From assembly GCF_000003815.2 (NCBI RefSeq), contig NC_049979.1, positions 1,406,351 to 1,470,350 of the forward strand: DNA of 64,000 nt, given 5' to 3'. Under the pieces are notes generated by a model. It worked only from the letters and a program-made list of their open reading frames with translations. It ran no database searches and was not told where the DNA came from. This DNA comes from Branchiostoma floridae (Eukaryota > Chordata > Leptocardii > Amphioxiformes > Branchiostomatidae). This document shows positions 1-10,389 of this stretch, one piece after another. Position 1 is the stretch's first letter, and each line of letters starts with the position of its first letter. A program made the translations under genes and the position numbers.

Positions 1-3000
1 CGATTCTAACAGCTTGAAAGAAGGTAGGGTTAGAAGCTTCACTACGAAGGACGATTCGGGCTTTCTGCGAACTGTTGATATCGCCATCTATATACCTCCC
101 AACATCTCAAGCATGGTACAAATCAACAACACATCAGGTACTTTTTGAATTGTACTGATATCCATGAAATTGCTGTGCATTCTGCACAATTTCTGCTACA
201 TTCAAGTCAATTTTGCCGAACTGAGGAAGGGTTAAAATGATAGAAATTATCATTCCAGGGCTATATATATTAGTTGATACGGCAGTCACTCTCATTTATC
301 ATTAGTAAAAACGCAAAGATATCTAGACAGCTAACACTGATGCGATATGATGTCGAACTCATTATTATACGTCTGAAGTTAAGAGGAACCTATGTTACAG
401 TATTAAAGTCTTTTGACGTGGAATTCATCTCCAAAAGTGATGATTCCACGGCCATCAAACTGATCAATCCGCGGTCACCGAAAATCTAAGGAGACCCTAA
501 GGAGTTTTTTCTCTCCCTCTCCCCGCAGAAGTCCGTCTGAGTTACACCCTCTACAACAGCAGCAGCCTGTTTGTGCAGACTTCCCAGGGTGCAGCGGGAC
601 CTTTCCAGGGTGCAGCGGGACCTTCCCATGATGCCGTGGGAACCCGCGTCATCGGCGGGAGAATCGCAGGGAGGCGGGTCAAGAACCTGCCCGAACCGGT
701 CATCATCACCTTTGCCCCCCTACAGGTAGCCTGGGTGTCACCTTATTCCAACTACGGTTCGCTCATCAGATTGCTTCCATGACGGTATTTAGATACTTAC
801 CTACATCTTTTACCATGGAAGCTCACCTGGGTGATGGTTAGACATCATAATGAAGTTTTAATTGATACCTTTGCTCAACACAAGCAAATGTAATTCAACT
901 AGGATTTTCGTTAGGTTTATTGTCTTATTCTTTCCCTAATCTTAGTTTCTATCGAGATTAGTTTAAACCATTTTCATTTCTAATTTTTTAGAATTTTCTT
1001 CCTGAAGACGTGAAGGGGGTCAGGTGTGTGTTTTGGGACTTTGAGGCCGAGGCAGGACAAGGAGCGTGGTCGACTGAAGGGTGTGAGAGCACGGGCGAGG
1101 AAAATGGACTGTACACCTGCGCCTGTAACCACCTCACCAACTTCGCGGCAATCTTTGTAAGCCCCCCATTTTACTACACGGCGATCACGCTGCAACCTTG
1201 CTGTGACTAAAATTGCAATGGCTTAAAAATATGTTGGCTGGTTGACTTCATAGTTGGAATAGTTCGATTGTAAAGTTCATTTTGTATAGTAAAGATGTTC
1301 AAAAAGGCATTTGGCAGTTCTATGCCAGTACACTATATATTCAAACATTCGCTACCTCCAAAAATGGATCCAATCAGAGGCCCTGCGTACATTTACGCTA
1401 CAATTTAAATGTCAAAAGTTTTATTGAACAAGAAAATTTGAGTATTCATATTTTGGCCGATTCAATTTAATGTTTTGGGTTGTTATTTCTCCAGGACGTG
1501 CTCGGTGCGGGTTTCGGAGAGCACGAGAGACCGCTAGAGGTCATCACTATTGTGGGGTGTGTCGTGTCCATCGTTTGCCTGGTCCTCACCTTACTCTCTT
1601 TTATCGTCACAAGGTAGATAACTACATTATCGTTTGTCTGGTCCTTACTTTACTCTCTTTTGTTGTCACAAGGTAGATAACTACTCCATCGCATGACTGA
1701 TCTTCTTGATCAATAATCGCAAATAAGTACAGTAAATGTTAATGTCTGTTAATGTCTGTTCAAAAGAGGATCACCACTCTGGATAGTTTTTTTCGCTTAT
1801 TGTCAATCCATAATAATAAGTTGACTGCATAAATGCTTGGTATTCATTATGGAAGTACCATTGCCACACGTTGGAAATATTTTCTTTTTCATCCGTTTCG
1901 GAAGATGTTGTACCAGTTGTCAGTAAAGGTCATGCGTTTCTAATTCCAGGAACTACAAACGCCGCGCCAGCACAGGCCATGCCAGGAACCAGCGGCTCGT
2001 CCTCATCAACCTCTGTGTGGCTCTGCTGGCCATCCTCGTCATCTTCCTCGCTGGCATCAACCAGACGGCGTCTCCCATTGGCTGTACGGTGGTGGCCGCG
2101 TTGTTACACTACTTCCTATTGGCTGCCTTGGTGTGGATGGCGGTGGAGGCCGTTAACATATACCTCGCCGTTGTGGTAGTGTTTGACCATCACGTGTCTG
2201 AGAACTTCGTCATCAGGGCTGCAGCAGTGGCATGGGGTGAGGATTTGCTTCTTCACATATTAAGTTATAAACTACTTAAAAGAGGTGCTGAATCCCAGAA
2301 GCAGGTCTTGTTTTCTAGGGCCCGCTTTTTGTACATACATTCCTACGCGAAATCCATAATGACAACAAAGGCAAATTCGCAAGGAACAAATTACGCTCAT
2401 ACAGACTGTTCAAATCCACCTACAACGAAGAAGAGTACCTTAAAATTCCGAACGAACGTCAAAGATCTATTATCACCAAACTACGAATTAGCTGCCACAA
2501 ACTCCGTGTTGAATCAGGGAGGCACAACCGCACACCTCTGGAGCAAAGAATTTGTCAGTTCTGTAACCTGAACAAGGTCGAAGATGAAACCCACTTTTTA
2601 TTAGATTGTAGTTTATATACACTCGGCACAAAAAGTTTGGAATATCAACTTTGGTATATCATATTTCTGTTATCTATGCATCAATTTCAATGTATTATAT
2701 ATCAATAGAAAGCTTGTGCAATTTTCTTTCCTATGGTATCAAACTTATTATGATTGTAAACACATGAAACGAGCACAAGGCCCGCTTACGTGAGTGGGTC
2801 ACGAAAAAAAAGTGCCCAAATTCCCCTACTTCTGTTCAACACTGCATCGTCCTGTTGATATTGGCGCGAGTGTCACTGGTTCAATCAATCCTCTTTTCAC
2901 CTCACATTTTGTATACGGAACATACAAGGTTTTAGTACACTTGAATAGAGGTCATCTGCCCTTTTGATAGTTGGATGGCAGAATCAAAGCGTGGATGCGG

Positions 3001-5899
3001 CAAGGAGAACCGCACGCTGACAAGGCAAGAGTAACTTTCGGCATTTGGTGGTGGAGGCAGTGTCATGGTGTGGGGCGGTATAACCACCATAGGAAAAACA
3101 AGACTCGTCATCATTCCAGGCAAATTAATGTGGTGACAAATAGGGACACCATCCTCCATCCAGTAGCAACATTCTACCTCTTCAATATTGGACCAAATGC
3201 CATTCTGCAAGATTACAACACCAGTCCACACAGAGCAAGGACCATTGGATGCTGGAGCACAGTCTTAGGGTGGAATAGCCTTCCTACGGCTTATGGTTAG
3301 CACTCGATTGATCACCTCTTGCCATGGTTCAGATTTTTTGCTTAATAGTAGATTTGATTGACATGTCCTGTTTATTCAACTTACCTTCATTCACAAGTCA
3401 ATACTGACGGTAAAAAATGAGCAGCATGGAGTGATTGACTTTAGTAGGGTAACTTTGGCACTTTATCTTTGTGACCCACTGAACGTAAGCAGGCCTGGTG
3501 CTCGTTCCATGAATTTACACTCATAAAATACTCTACTCAGATATGCTAAAAAGAAACTTGGATGTTCTGTATACCAAACGTTAGGTGATAAAAGGATTGA
3601 TTGAATCATTGTCACCCGCGGCAACAACGGTTGAACCAGACGATACGGTTTTGAACAGAAACGGGGGAATTTGGGCACTTTTTTTTCTTGACCCACTCAT
3701 GTTAGCAGGCCTAGTGTATGTTCCATGAGTTAACAATGATAATGAGTTTGATACCATTGGAAAGAAAATCATGCAAGCTTTCTATAGATATATAATACAT
3801 TGAAATTGATGCAGAAACAACATAAATATGATCAACCGAAGTTGATATTCCAAACTTTTTGTGCTGAGTGTATTCTTTTTAGCTATATTATAGGAAAGTT
3901 CCCTCGCTTTGAATATTTGTCTAGTGTTGAAAAATTCATTTTTCTTATGAGTTTTGATCAGACGATATTATACCAACACATCTCTAGCTACATATTTAAC
4001 ATTACTAAGAAACGAGAAGAAGTCGAACAAATATATTAGACTAGATTTAGAATCTATGTTTTAGATTAGTATTAGAAACCATGTCTACTGTATTACTACC
4101 CTTTGTATCAATATGCCTATACTTAGCCCGATAGGGCATGAATGTGCAATAAAGGCTATTATTATTATTACTATTATTATTATTAAAATTCAAAACGCTT
4201 CCAAAAAGCGATACTTAACCTAAAACACATCCCTAACAAGCGTGTTAAGATTACTTGAACTTGAACACTCAACAGCTCCGAACGCATTCTCGAGTGCATT
4301 CATGTTGGTAAAGGTAACAAAAAATTTTAAAAGCATGTAGGGTATGCCATGCGCCAGAAACATTGTTCATTTTGTGAACTAGGTGATGTGGCCTGTGACA
4401 TGTGACTTCATTAAAATTGGTCAACGGAGACAGCGAACAGTGGACTTGCTAGTTTCTGTTAAATTTAGCCCGTGTCGTTACCCGGCCCTCAGAAAAGTTA
4501 TTATTTCAGCTAGTATGCTTTCATTTCATGTTTTTCCAGGCTTTCCCCTTGTCGCCACGGTGCTGACTGTGGGACCCTCGAGTCTCTACCAATACAGGAT
4601 GAAGAACAAGTGAGTTATATACTAAAAGACATCCTCATAATGATCACTTCTTACTTTGAAATTCGTATTTCTACTTCTTGTGGAAATGTCATCCTAATAA
4701 TCGTTACTTCGAGATCCTGTTACATAGCAAGTTGGTTTTGCAATTTGCATCCATTCTCACCTGTACTAGTGACCACCTTGTTGATACATAGTCTATGATC
4801 TCTGCAAAATGGCCACCAGGTCATTGTGGTCTCTGTTAATTGGCCCTTTTGGATATAATTTTAAAGAGTACAGAATCAGCTTTAAAAATGGAATTTATGA
4901 AATTTGAAAAATATTTCATGGAAGTTATGCAGCCTGTCTCTCATTTCTCGAGCCATTGTTTGGCCTGCTCATTATGTTGGATCGGTCCATGAGTATCTAG
5001 AATGACAGATAGCGGCAGGAAAGCAAAGCTTTATAAAACGTTTTCTTTTCTCTATTGTTTTTGCTTCCAGTTGCTGGTTGGCACAGACACCCCTGATCTA
5101 TGCCTTCCTGCTCCCAGCGGGTCTCATCCTGCTGTTCAACCTGATGGTCTTCGTCATCGTCATGTGCAAACTGGTGCGGGACGAGAGGGAACTCAAACAG
5201 CTCAGAGGTGGATATGAGCGACATTCTGGGGTTTTATTTCAAAATCAGTCGAAAATGAATGCGCGTGTGTATTTCATCCGTAAAATGTAAGCTTGCTGCA
5301 TTTGGCCTCAAAAACAATCAAATCCATTCAAAGAGATCTACTAATACAACATCAGTCATCAGTCATGTTCGTGGACTTAAGTAAAATATCTAACTAGTGA
5401 TCATATTCTTGAGAAGGACTTTTGATCTTCAGAATGACTTTTGCTGTGTGTTGGTCTTAAGGTACCTGGCGGAATAAGGAGAGTTGATATTTTATGTGCA
5501 GGTGCTAAGGTCCAAGAGGCAGACCGTTACTGGATAACCCGCCAGATCCGCCGAGCCTTCAGCATCATGGCTCTGTTTGGTCTCACCTGGCTGTTCGGCT
5601 TCTTCGTCATCACCGACGCGCGCGCAGTGTTCGCCTACCTGTTCTGCCTCTTCAACACCCTCCAGGGCCTCTTCATCTTCATCTTCCACTGCGTGATGCG
5701 AGAGGACATGAAGAAGTGGTGGAGGAAGCTGAGAGACATGGCGGCACCGTGCAGCTACAGGGGAGAGAAGAAGCGTGGTCTGTACGATGTCAGTGGGAGA
5801 AGAACGTCGTTGTCTTCCACTGTACAAACGTCACAGACAACGCTTGTACGGCTGAGCTCTCTCTCATATAATAGCCCACCTGATGGCGAGCCAATGTAG
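1..5899 (+). CDS. Adhesion G protein-coupled receptor, 3' portion (8 exons, 5' end outside window)
   Basis: Surface receptor of the adhesion GPCR family: an extracellular GAIN domain that self-cleaves at the GPS motif, then seven membrane helices. Exons read from the sequence, all with AG/GT borders and matching phases: 1-137 (frame from base 2), 529-725, 992-1156, 1495-1613, 1950-2236, 4540-4609, 5071-5207, 5502-5899. The 992-1156 exon holds the GPS (C-x-F-W ... CNHLTNFA). TM1 is in 1495-1613, TM2-TM3 in 1950-2236, TM4 in 4540-4609, TM5 in 5071-5207 (beginning CWLAQTPLIYAFLLP), and TM6-TM7 plus a ~70-residue tail in 5502-5899. The stop is TAG at 5897. The intron at 2237-4539 holds a retrotransposon fragment split by a Tc1-like element. 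The N-terminal binding domains, which define the subfamily, are not in the window, so no gene name is given. Confidence 0.9.
529..725 (+). CDS. aGPCR exon: C-terminal GAIN subdomain
   Basis: Joins in phase 1 to the exon ending at 137. It encodes VRLSYTLYNSSSLF and, later, GTRVIGGRIAGRRVKNLPEP, the beta-strand pattern that precedes a GPS in GAIN domains. A short in-frame duplication inside (QGAAGPF, QGAAGPS; 18 bp) sits in what should be a loop. Confidence 0.8.
992..1156 (+). CDS. aGPCR exon: GPS autoproteolysis motif
   Basis: A phase-0 exon of 55 codons. It has the full set of GPS residues: C-x-F-W, then W-S-T-E-G-C, then C-x-C-N-H-L-T-N-F-A. In this family cleavage falls between the L and T of HLT, and the catalytic H, L and T are all present, so cleavage is expected to work. 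Confidence 0.92.
1570..1690 (+). repeat. 59-bp tandem duplication across an exon end and its 5' splice site
   Basis: The last ~44 bases of the TM1 exon plus the donor and ~15 bases of intron are repeated once. The donors fall after 1613 and after 1672, both in the context CACAAG|GTAGAT. Use of the second donor would read through an in-frame TAG directly after the first, so only the first can give receptor. Confidence 0.85.
2391..2619 (+). mobile_element. Non-LTR retrotransposon 3' fragment, part 1 (split by a Tc1-like element)
   Basis: Matches the fragment at 59177-59700 nearly base for base. It codes in one frame for a degenerate reverse-transcriptase C-terminal segment with a C-x2-C ... 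H-x4-C pattern (CQFCNLNK..., ...HFLL). It is interrupted at 2620 and resumes at 3871. Confidence 0.8.
2620..3870. mobile_element. Degenerate Tc1/mariner-type transposon with long inverted repeats
   Basis: Ends are CACTCGGCACAAAAAGTTTG and its inverted partner (CACTCAGCAC...), each flanked by TA. The two ends stay similar for about 280-300 bp. Inside, near 3030-3240, reading in shifting frames gives Tc1 transposase landmarks (GGGSVMVWGGI-like, then ...NAILQD and PHRAR), broken by stops and frameshifts; the usual FQDDNA-type catalytic region reads LQDYNT. A dead, nested insertion. Confidence 0.85.
3871..4180 (+). mobile_element. Non-LTR retrotransposon 3' fragment, part 2
   Basis: Continues the element interrupted at 2620: it encodes SYIIGKFPRFEYLSSVEKFI, a stop, then a 3' UTR with TTAGCCCG and GCAATAAAGGC, and ends in an (ATT)n tail around 4158-4190. 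Compared with the intact copy at 59400, about a dozen bases are missing at the junction. Confidence 0.8.
5502..5899 (+). CDS. aGPCR last exon: TM6, TM7 and cytoplasmic tail
   Basis: Encodes the family's typical helix 6 (FSIMALFGLTWLFGFF) and helix 7 (FAYLFCLFNTLQGLFIFIFH), followed by the basic stretch that starts the tail. The tail is rich in Ser/Thr and ends at TAG. Straight after the stop, about 85 bp is repeated in tandem (5877-6010), including the last codons. Confidence 0.9.
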
Positions 5900-7555
5900 T
5901 AACATTCATGTCTATTTTTAGGGAGACTGTCTTGGGATTGGAAAGACTGTGTTAAAAACCTGATGGTGAGCCGCTGTAGTAACATTCAAGTCCATTGTTC
6001 AGGATACTGGAAAGATGGTGTTAAAAAGAATTTATATTGCATTTCACATATATGAGGACAATGAGAAACAAGTAATACACTAGAACAAACCAAAATCACA
6101 TACCACGCAATCAATGATACATAAACGTATTTTTTATCAAAGAAAAACTAAACGGAATGCACAACATGTAAATGAATTCATTTTTACGCAGATAAACTGA
6201 GAAAAAGATCTAACAATCATATATTAATGGGCATTAATCTATTGAAACGAAAGCATATAAAGCAAATCCAGATTCCTATATTATCAATATTCGTAAGATT
6301 TTATGTACACCGTTTTATATATAATTAGATCTACTGTTTTCCATACACTGGTTCCTTTGTACATTGGACTGACATATGGCGGACAGGTCGCTGCGTCTGC
6401 TACATTTTGCAGTACCAAGGTGTGAGAAGGAGTTTAGCTTTAAACTAATGAATGGTAGTGTCATTTGAAATAAGAGCGGTCATTTCTATTATTATATATC
6501 TATTATTGTCTCATTGTACCAAATTACATTGCATACTTGGAACAACTGTAATGTTACGCGGACACATGGTTGTTGCATATATTACGAATACTCAAGAATT
6601 AAGTATTGACATATTTATAGAGCTTCCAAACAAGGAAACATTGGAAATACTTTTAAGGATGGCAACATTATCTGTGTCCAATTACGAGTGTATTTTTTCG
6701 TAGGAATCCCGTAATTCAAGAGTTTTTTTAACGGATAAAACAACTAAATAAGGAATATATTACAGAAAATACATATATAGGATCAGACAGGCCTAACTGC
6801 ATAACCTGTATAAGTCCGTACATGTTAAAGACAACATACATTTTGTGGCAGATTGTACATTATATTATATGAAAAATCGAAAATCGTTGTGTAAATCTAT
6901 GCAATTAGAAAAGACCAAAATGAACGTGTAATTTGTGGTTCAAAGCTGCTGCATATGAGTTTTGAAAATGTGTTGTTAACGTTAGTCCTTGCTAATCAAT
7001 AAATGAGGGAATTAGAACCAGAAACTTTGTATGTGTGTGTGTGTGTGTGCCTGTCGGTGTGTTTCCTAATTTTTGGTCCGATATTTGGTTCTTGGGTTGG
7101 TGGGTTGGCAAGGCAAATGTCAAGGCCAATTTTGCGCTCCCTGGTATGTGACCTTATTACTGCAGCAGAACTTCCTTTTCCCTATCTTTTGTCATGCAGC
7201 TGGACGTGCAAGGTCTTAAAGACTTCGTAGCAAACGATATAAAAGGCAACGGGGTGTAAACAACCCGCTCAATGTTTTAATATTCAAGCTGGCACGCTGG
7301 TTCAAGCAATCAATATACACATGTATTAAGCATACAAAGAAAACACATCAAAATATTTCATTAGATCTTCTATGATCGATCTGTTTTGTTTGTTTTTAGG
7401 CCACTCTGGTCAATGTTATGGATGACGTCCTCTGGAGACCCCAAAACTGATTTGCTCCGGCGAAAAAAAAGAAAACCCAGCAAAAATAAAATGTGCTGCT
7501 AAACATCCCTCAGACCATCCTTTCCCATGCTTGGTTTGTCTTATGCTCACCTTCT
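5900..7555. other. Intergenic, no gene seen
   Basis: AT-rich sequence between the receptor stop and the piggyBac-type element. It contains a short (TG)n run near 7030-7050. The open frames here (at most 83 codons) have no recognisable domains or splice context. Confidence 0.6.
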
Positions 7556-8504
7556 TTAACCCTCATCCGACCGTATGGGGTCATTTTTGACCCCAGGCGT
7601 ATATTTTAATCTGCCACAGCAACATTTTTCATCAGAGAAAAAATTCCTTCCATGAATTTGTTTGTATACATGTCTTACAACATCTACCAATTTTTCACCG
7701 AGCTTTGCCCATTATTGTATAAGCTATACTTGAAAGTTTGTGTCTTGTTCGGTGGGGTCAAAAATGACCCCAGCCAATTATGAATCATTAATTACATAAA
7801 TATCAAGATATTTCAATAAAATAAAAGGCATTCCTCATTATTGCTATTGCAGCAACAGGTTATAGTTGCTTAGATGAGTAAGCACCAAATATTTTGAAAG
7901 AAATTTAGTATTTTAGTGTAAAACACAGTTTTTCGACATTCTGCATAAATTATGATAATACGCACTAATTACCTATGCTAATGAAAGTGAAAATGTTTCT
8001 AATTAATTAAAAAACAATATATGGACAGAATGTGCAGAAGGAACCTACAAGAAAGATCTTTGCGGGAAAATAGACAACAGTTATTGTATGTATGTGTTTA
8101 GATGGCGGAATATGGTGCATAATTAAGTAATAAATTCGTTACTTTTCACAAATATTGTATTTTTTCTTGTTAAATAACATTATTATGCTATCAGCATTAT
8201 TGCATCACCACAATTATTGTATAGAAATTGATAAAACAAAACATTGTTTAAGTAAGTTTAGTATGGTAGATTTTCAGAGCAAATGTGGGTTTTCCTCATT
8301 TTCTGCATAAATTATGATAATGAGTAATAACTACTGACACCAAAACTTGTCAAAATATTTTTCATAGGTTAGTTAAACATCAACTACATAGAAATGACAA
8401 AATAAACCAGCAGAAATATGTCTATGAGCAAAACAAAATGGGGTCAAAAATGACCCCATACGGTCAGATTCGTCGTAAAAATGGAACGGTCGGATGAGGG
8501 TTAA
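7556..8504. mobile_element. piggyBac-type MITE with TTAA target duplications
   Basis: TTAA at 7556-7559 and 8501-8504 flank perfect 15-bp inverted ends CCCTCATCCGACCGT (7560-7574, 8486-8500). A subterminal palindrome, TGGGGTCATTTTTGACCCCA, occurs near both ends (7575-7596, 8440-8460) and half of it again at 7753-7775. There is no transposase frame, so it must be non-autonomous. TTAA specificity is the hallmark of the piggyBac superfamily. Confidence 0.85.
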
Positions 8505-10105
8505 GGCTGTAAGAGACAATCGTCGCTATTTCAATCATGTTGATAAGGGAACAAGGGCACAGTGGCCCTGACCATGTGCCCCCTACCCTGAAGAGCAGGT
8601 CCTCCGGAAAGCGTGAAATATTCTGCTTGGCTATTGTTGCTTTTGTTTTGTTTCGAGAACAGGCGAAAAAAACACCATGATAGTACAGTGCAACAGCGCT
8701 TCCCTCTGTATTAGAAAAGTTTATATAAATGGGATTACTCACGCGCCTAAAGTGTAGAACCAGTCATTATGTGTCTTACTGAGCCTGCAAAATTACTGCA
8801 CATACCGTTGCAGTTTTACAGTCAGACAGAAAGAAAGAAAGAAAGATACTTACTAATAATGATTATGAAGCTGGTGCTTAGAACAAAATGCACTACATTA
8901 AACCAAACAGAAAGCACTCATTGTGCTGCCACCAGAATGATTTATTGTTTAAAGATGACAGTCGGTACAGCTTTATGCATGCAAATCTTTCCGATACAGA
9001 CCTATATATATGTCTGTGTAGCAACTGAAGTAACGGAACTTAATCAGTACTTTGAATACATGTATAGTGTACTTGTACATTATAGTGGCTGCTCATACGA
9101 AATCAAAGCATTGTGGCAACGAAGTAGCTTTATGCATGGACAAGGTTCTTATTCATGCCCTCAAACACGTTTTCCCTAAACAACATATGTATGAATGAAA
9201 ATCACAGAAAAAATACAAAAGTACCTGTATACATCAGATGAGGATTAATGCTTGAAACAAATGTATGAAAAAGCTATAATACAAATGAACTACATAGAAA
9301 ACACATCAAACTATTACTTCATCTCACAGCAATTAAATGAATAAGATCATTCAGTCATAGTCAGCCATAGTCATACGGTCATTCAGAAAATGGCCGATCT
9401 ACACATTCCCACTTTGTCGAAGGTCCCAGAAAATGTAAATTGTATTATTAGATAGTTTGTCTAGAAATATCTCTATAAACATATCATGCTATCAATTAAC
9501 AATGAATAGGTGAATATGACTCCTTCCCTTTTTTCTGAGAATGATGGCACGTTTGGAGCTTTCTACTGTGTTGTTGACTCGTTGTTCCATTTTCAGTTAC
9601 GTTGTTTTCAGCTAGGTAACTGTTGTGGCAATCATCTTCAACCATCATGTATCTGTCTAGTTCATTTTTTATCATTATACAACTTTTCTTACATAGTTAT
9701 TCTTCCTTATACAACACGTATTTTCATATGCTACATAACTTGATTTATTATAGTTCAATGTTAGATTGTTGAAAGGCTCTAGGTGGCTACTTAACTTTTT
9801 AGGCTTTAATTTACCATTGCACAGGTATTGTATTACCACGTATTTTTTATATTTATTGCTAATTGCTTTCTTGTACAAAAAACCAACAACAACAATATTC
9901 AGTGCCAGGTTTGTAGGATGATAATTCAGCATGTCATTATAAATTATTTTTGCATAAAAATGAAAGAAAAGAACAATCATTTTTATAATGCTGGAATATT
10001 TGAAGACAAATCTACGTACAAGTTTGGTCCTAATTAACAGTTTCTTATATTTACATGTTGCAAAGTTGTCCATTTTCCGGACAACAAAACTGACTTCTAC
10101 AGACA
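8505..10105. other. Intergenic, no gene seen
   Basis: AT-rich. A 136-codon open frame at 8769-9179 has no domain, no signal and low-complexity composition, and is not called. A short GAAA repeat sits at 8828-8847. Confidence 0.5.
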
Positions 10106-10109
10106 AAAA

Positions 10110-10385
10110 ATTAAATCAATTAAAGTCGCCCGTACATCTGTGCTTAGGGGTGGCACCATCTCCATTTCTGAAGCCCTTGGGCCACAACTTTCCTCAAGCC
10201 ACTACAGCAGGGGTGATGTTTGTTTAACTCACATACTCTTCCTCATTAGTGCTTAAGCAGAGAAAGCAGCATGTACCATTTTTTTAATTCTTTGGTATGA
10301 CTCGGCCGGGGATCGAACTCAAGACCTGCCGAATGGCCTGCCGAAAGGAGAACACTCTACCCACTCGTCCATTGCACCGGCCACA
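10110..10385 (-). mobile_element. tRNA-derived SINE abutting the LRR-Ig stop codon
   Basis: Read on the minus strand, it starts GGCCGGTGCAATGGACGAGT and has an A-box-like TGGACGAGTGG and a B-box-like GAGTTCGATCC with the spacing of a tRNA gene, followed by an unrelated body and an A/T-rich tail near 10110. The tRNA part lacks a proper acceptor stem, so it is a SINE head and not a tRNA gene. It begins five bases after the receptor's stop codon, so it must form the start of the 3' UTR. Confidence 0.75.
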
Positions 10386-10389
10386 GACA

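Noticed and set aside
8769-9179. 136-codon open frame in the intergenic region
   Set aside because: No domain, no signal peptide, unremarkable start context and AT-driven composition.
10290-10385. A tRNA gene on minus
   Set aside because: A- and B-box-like motifs are present but no closed acceptor stem; it continues into a SINE body.
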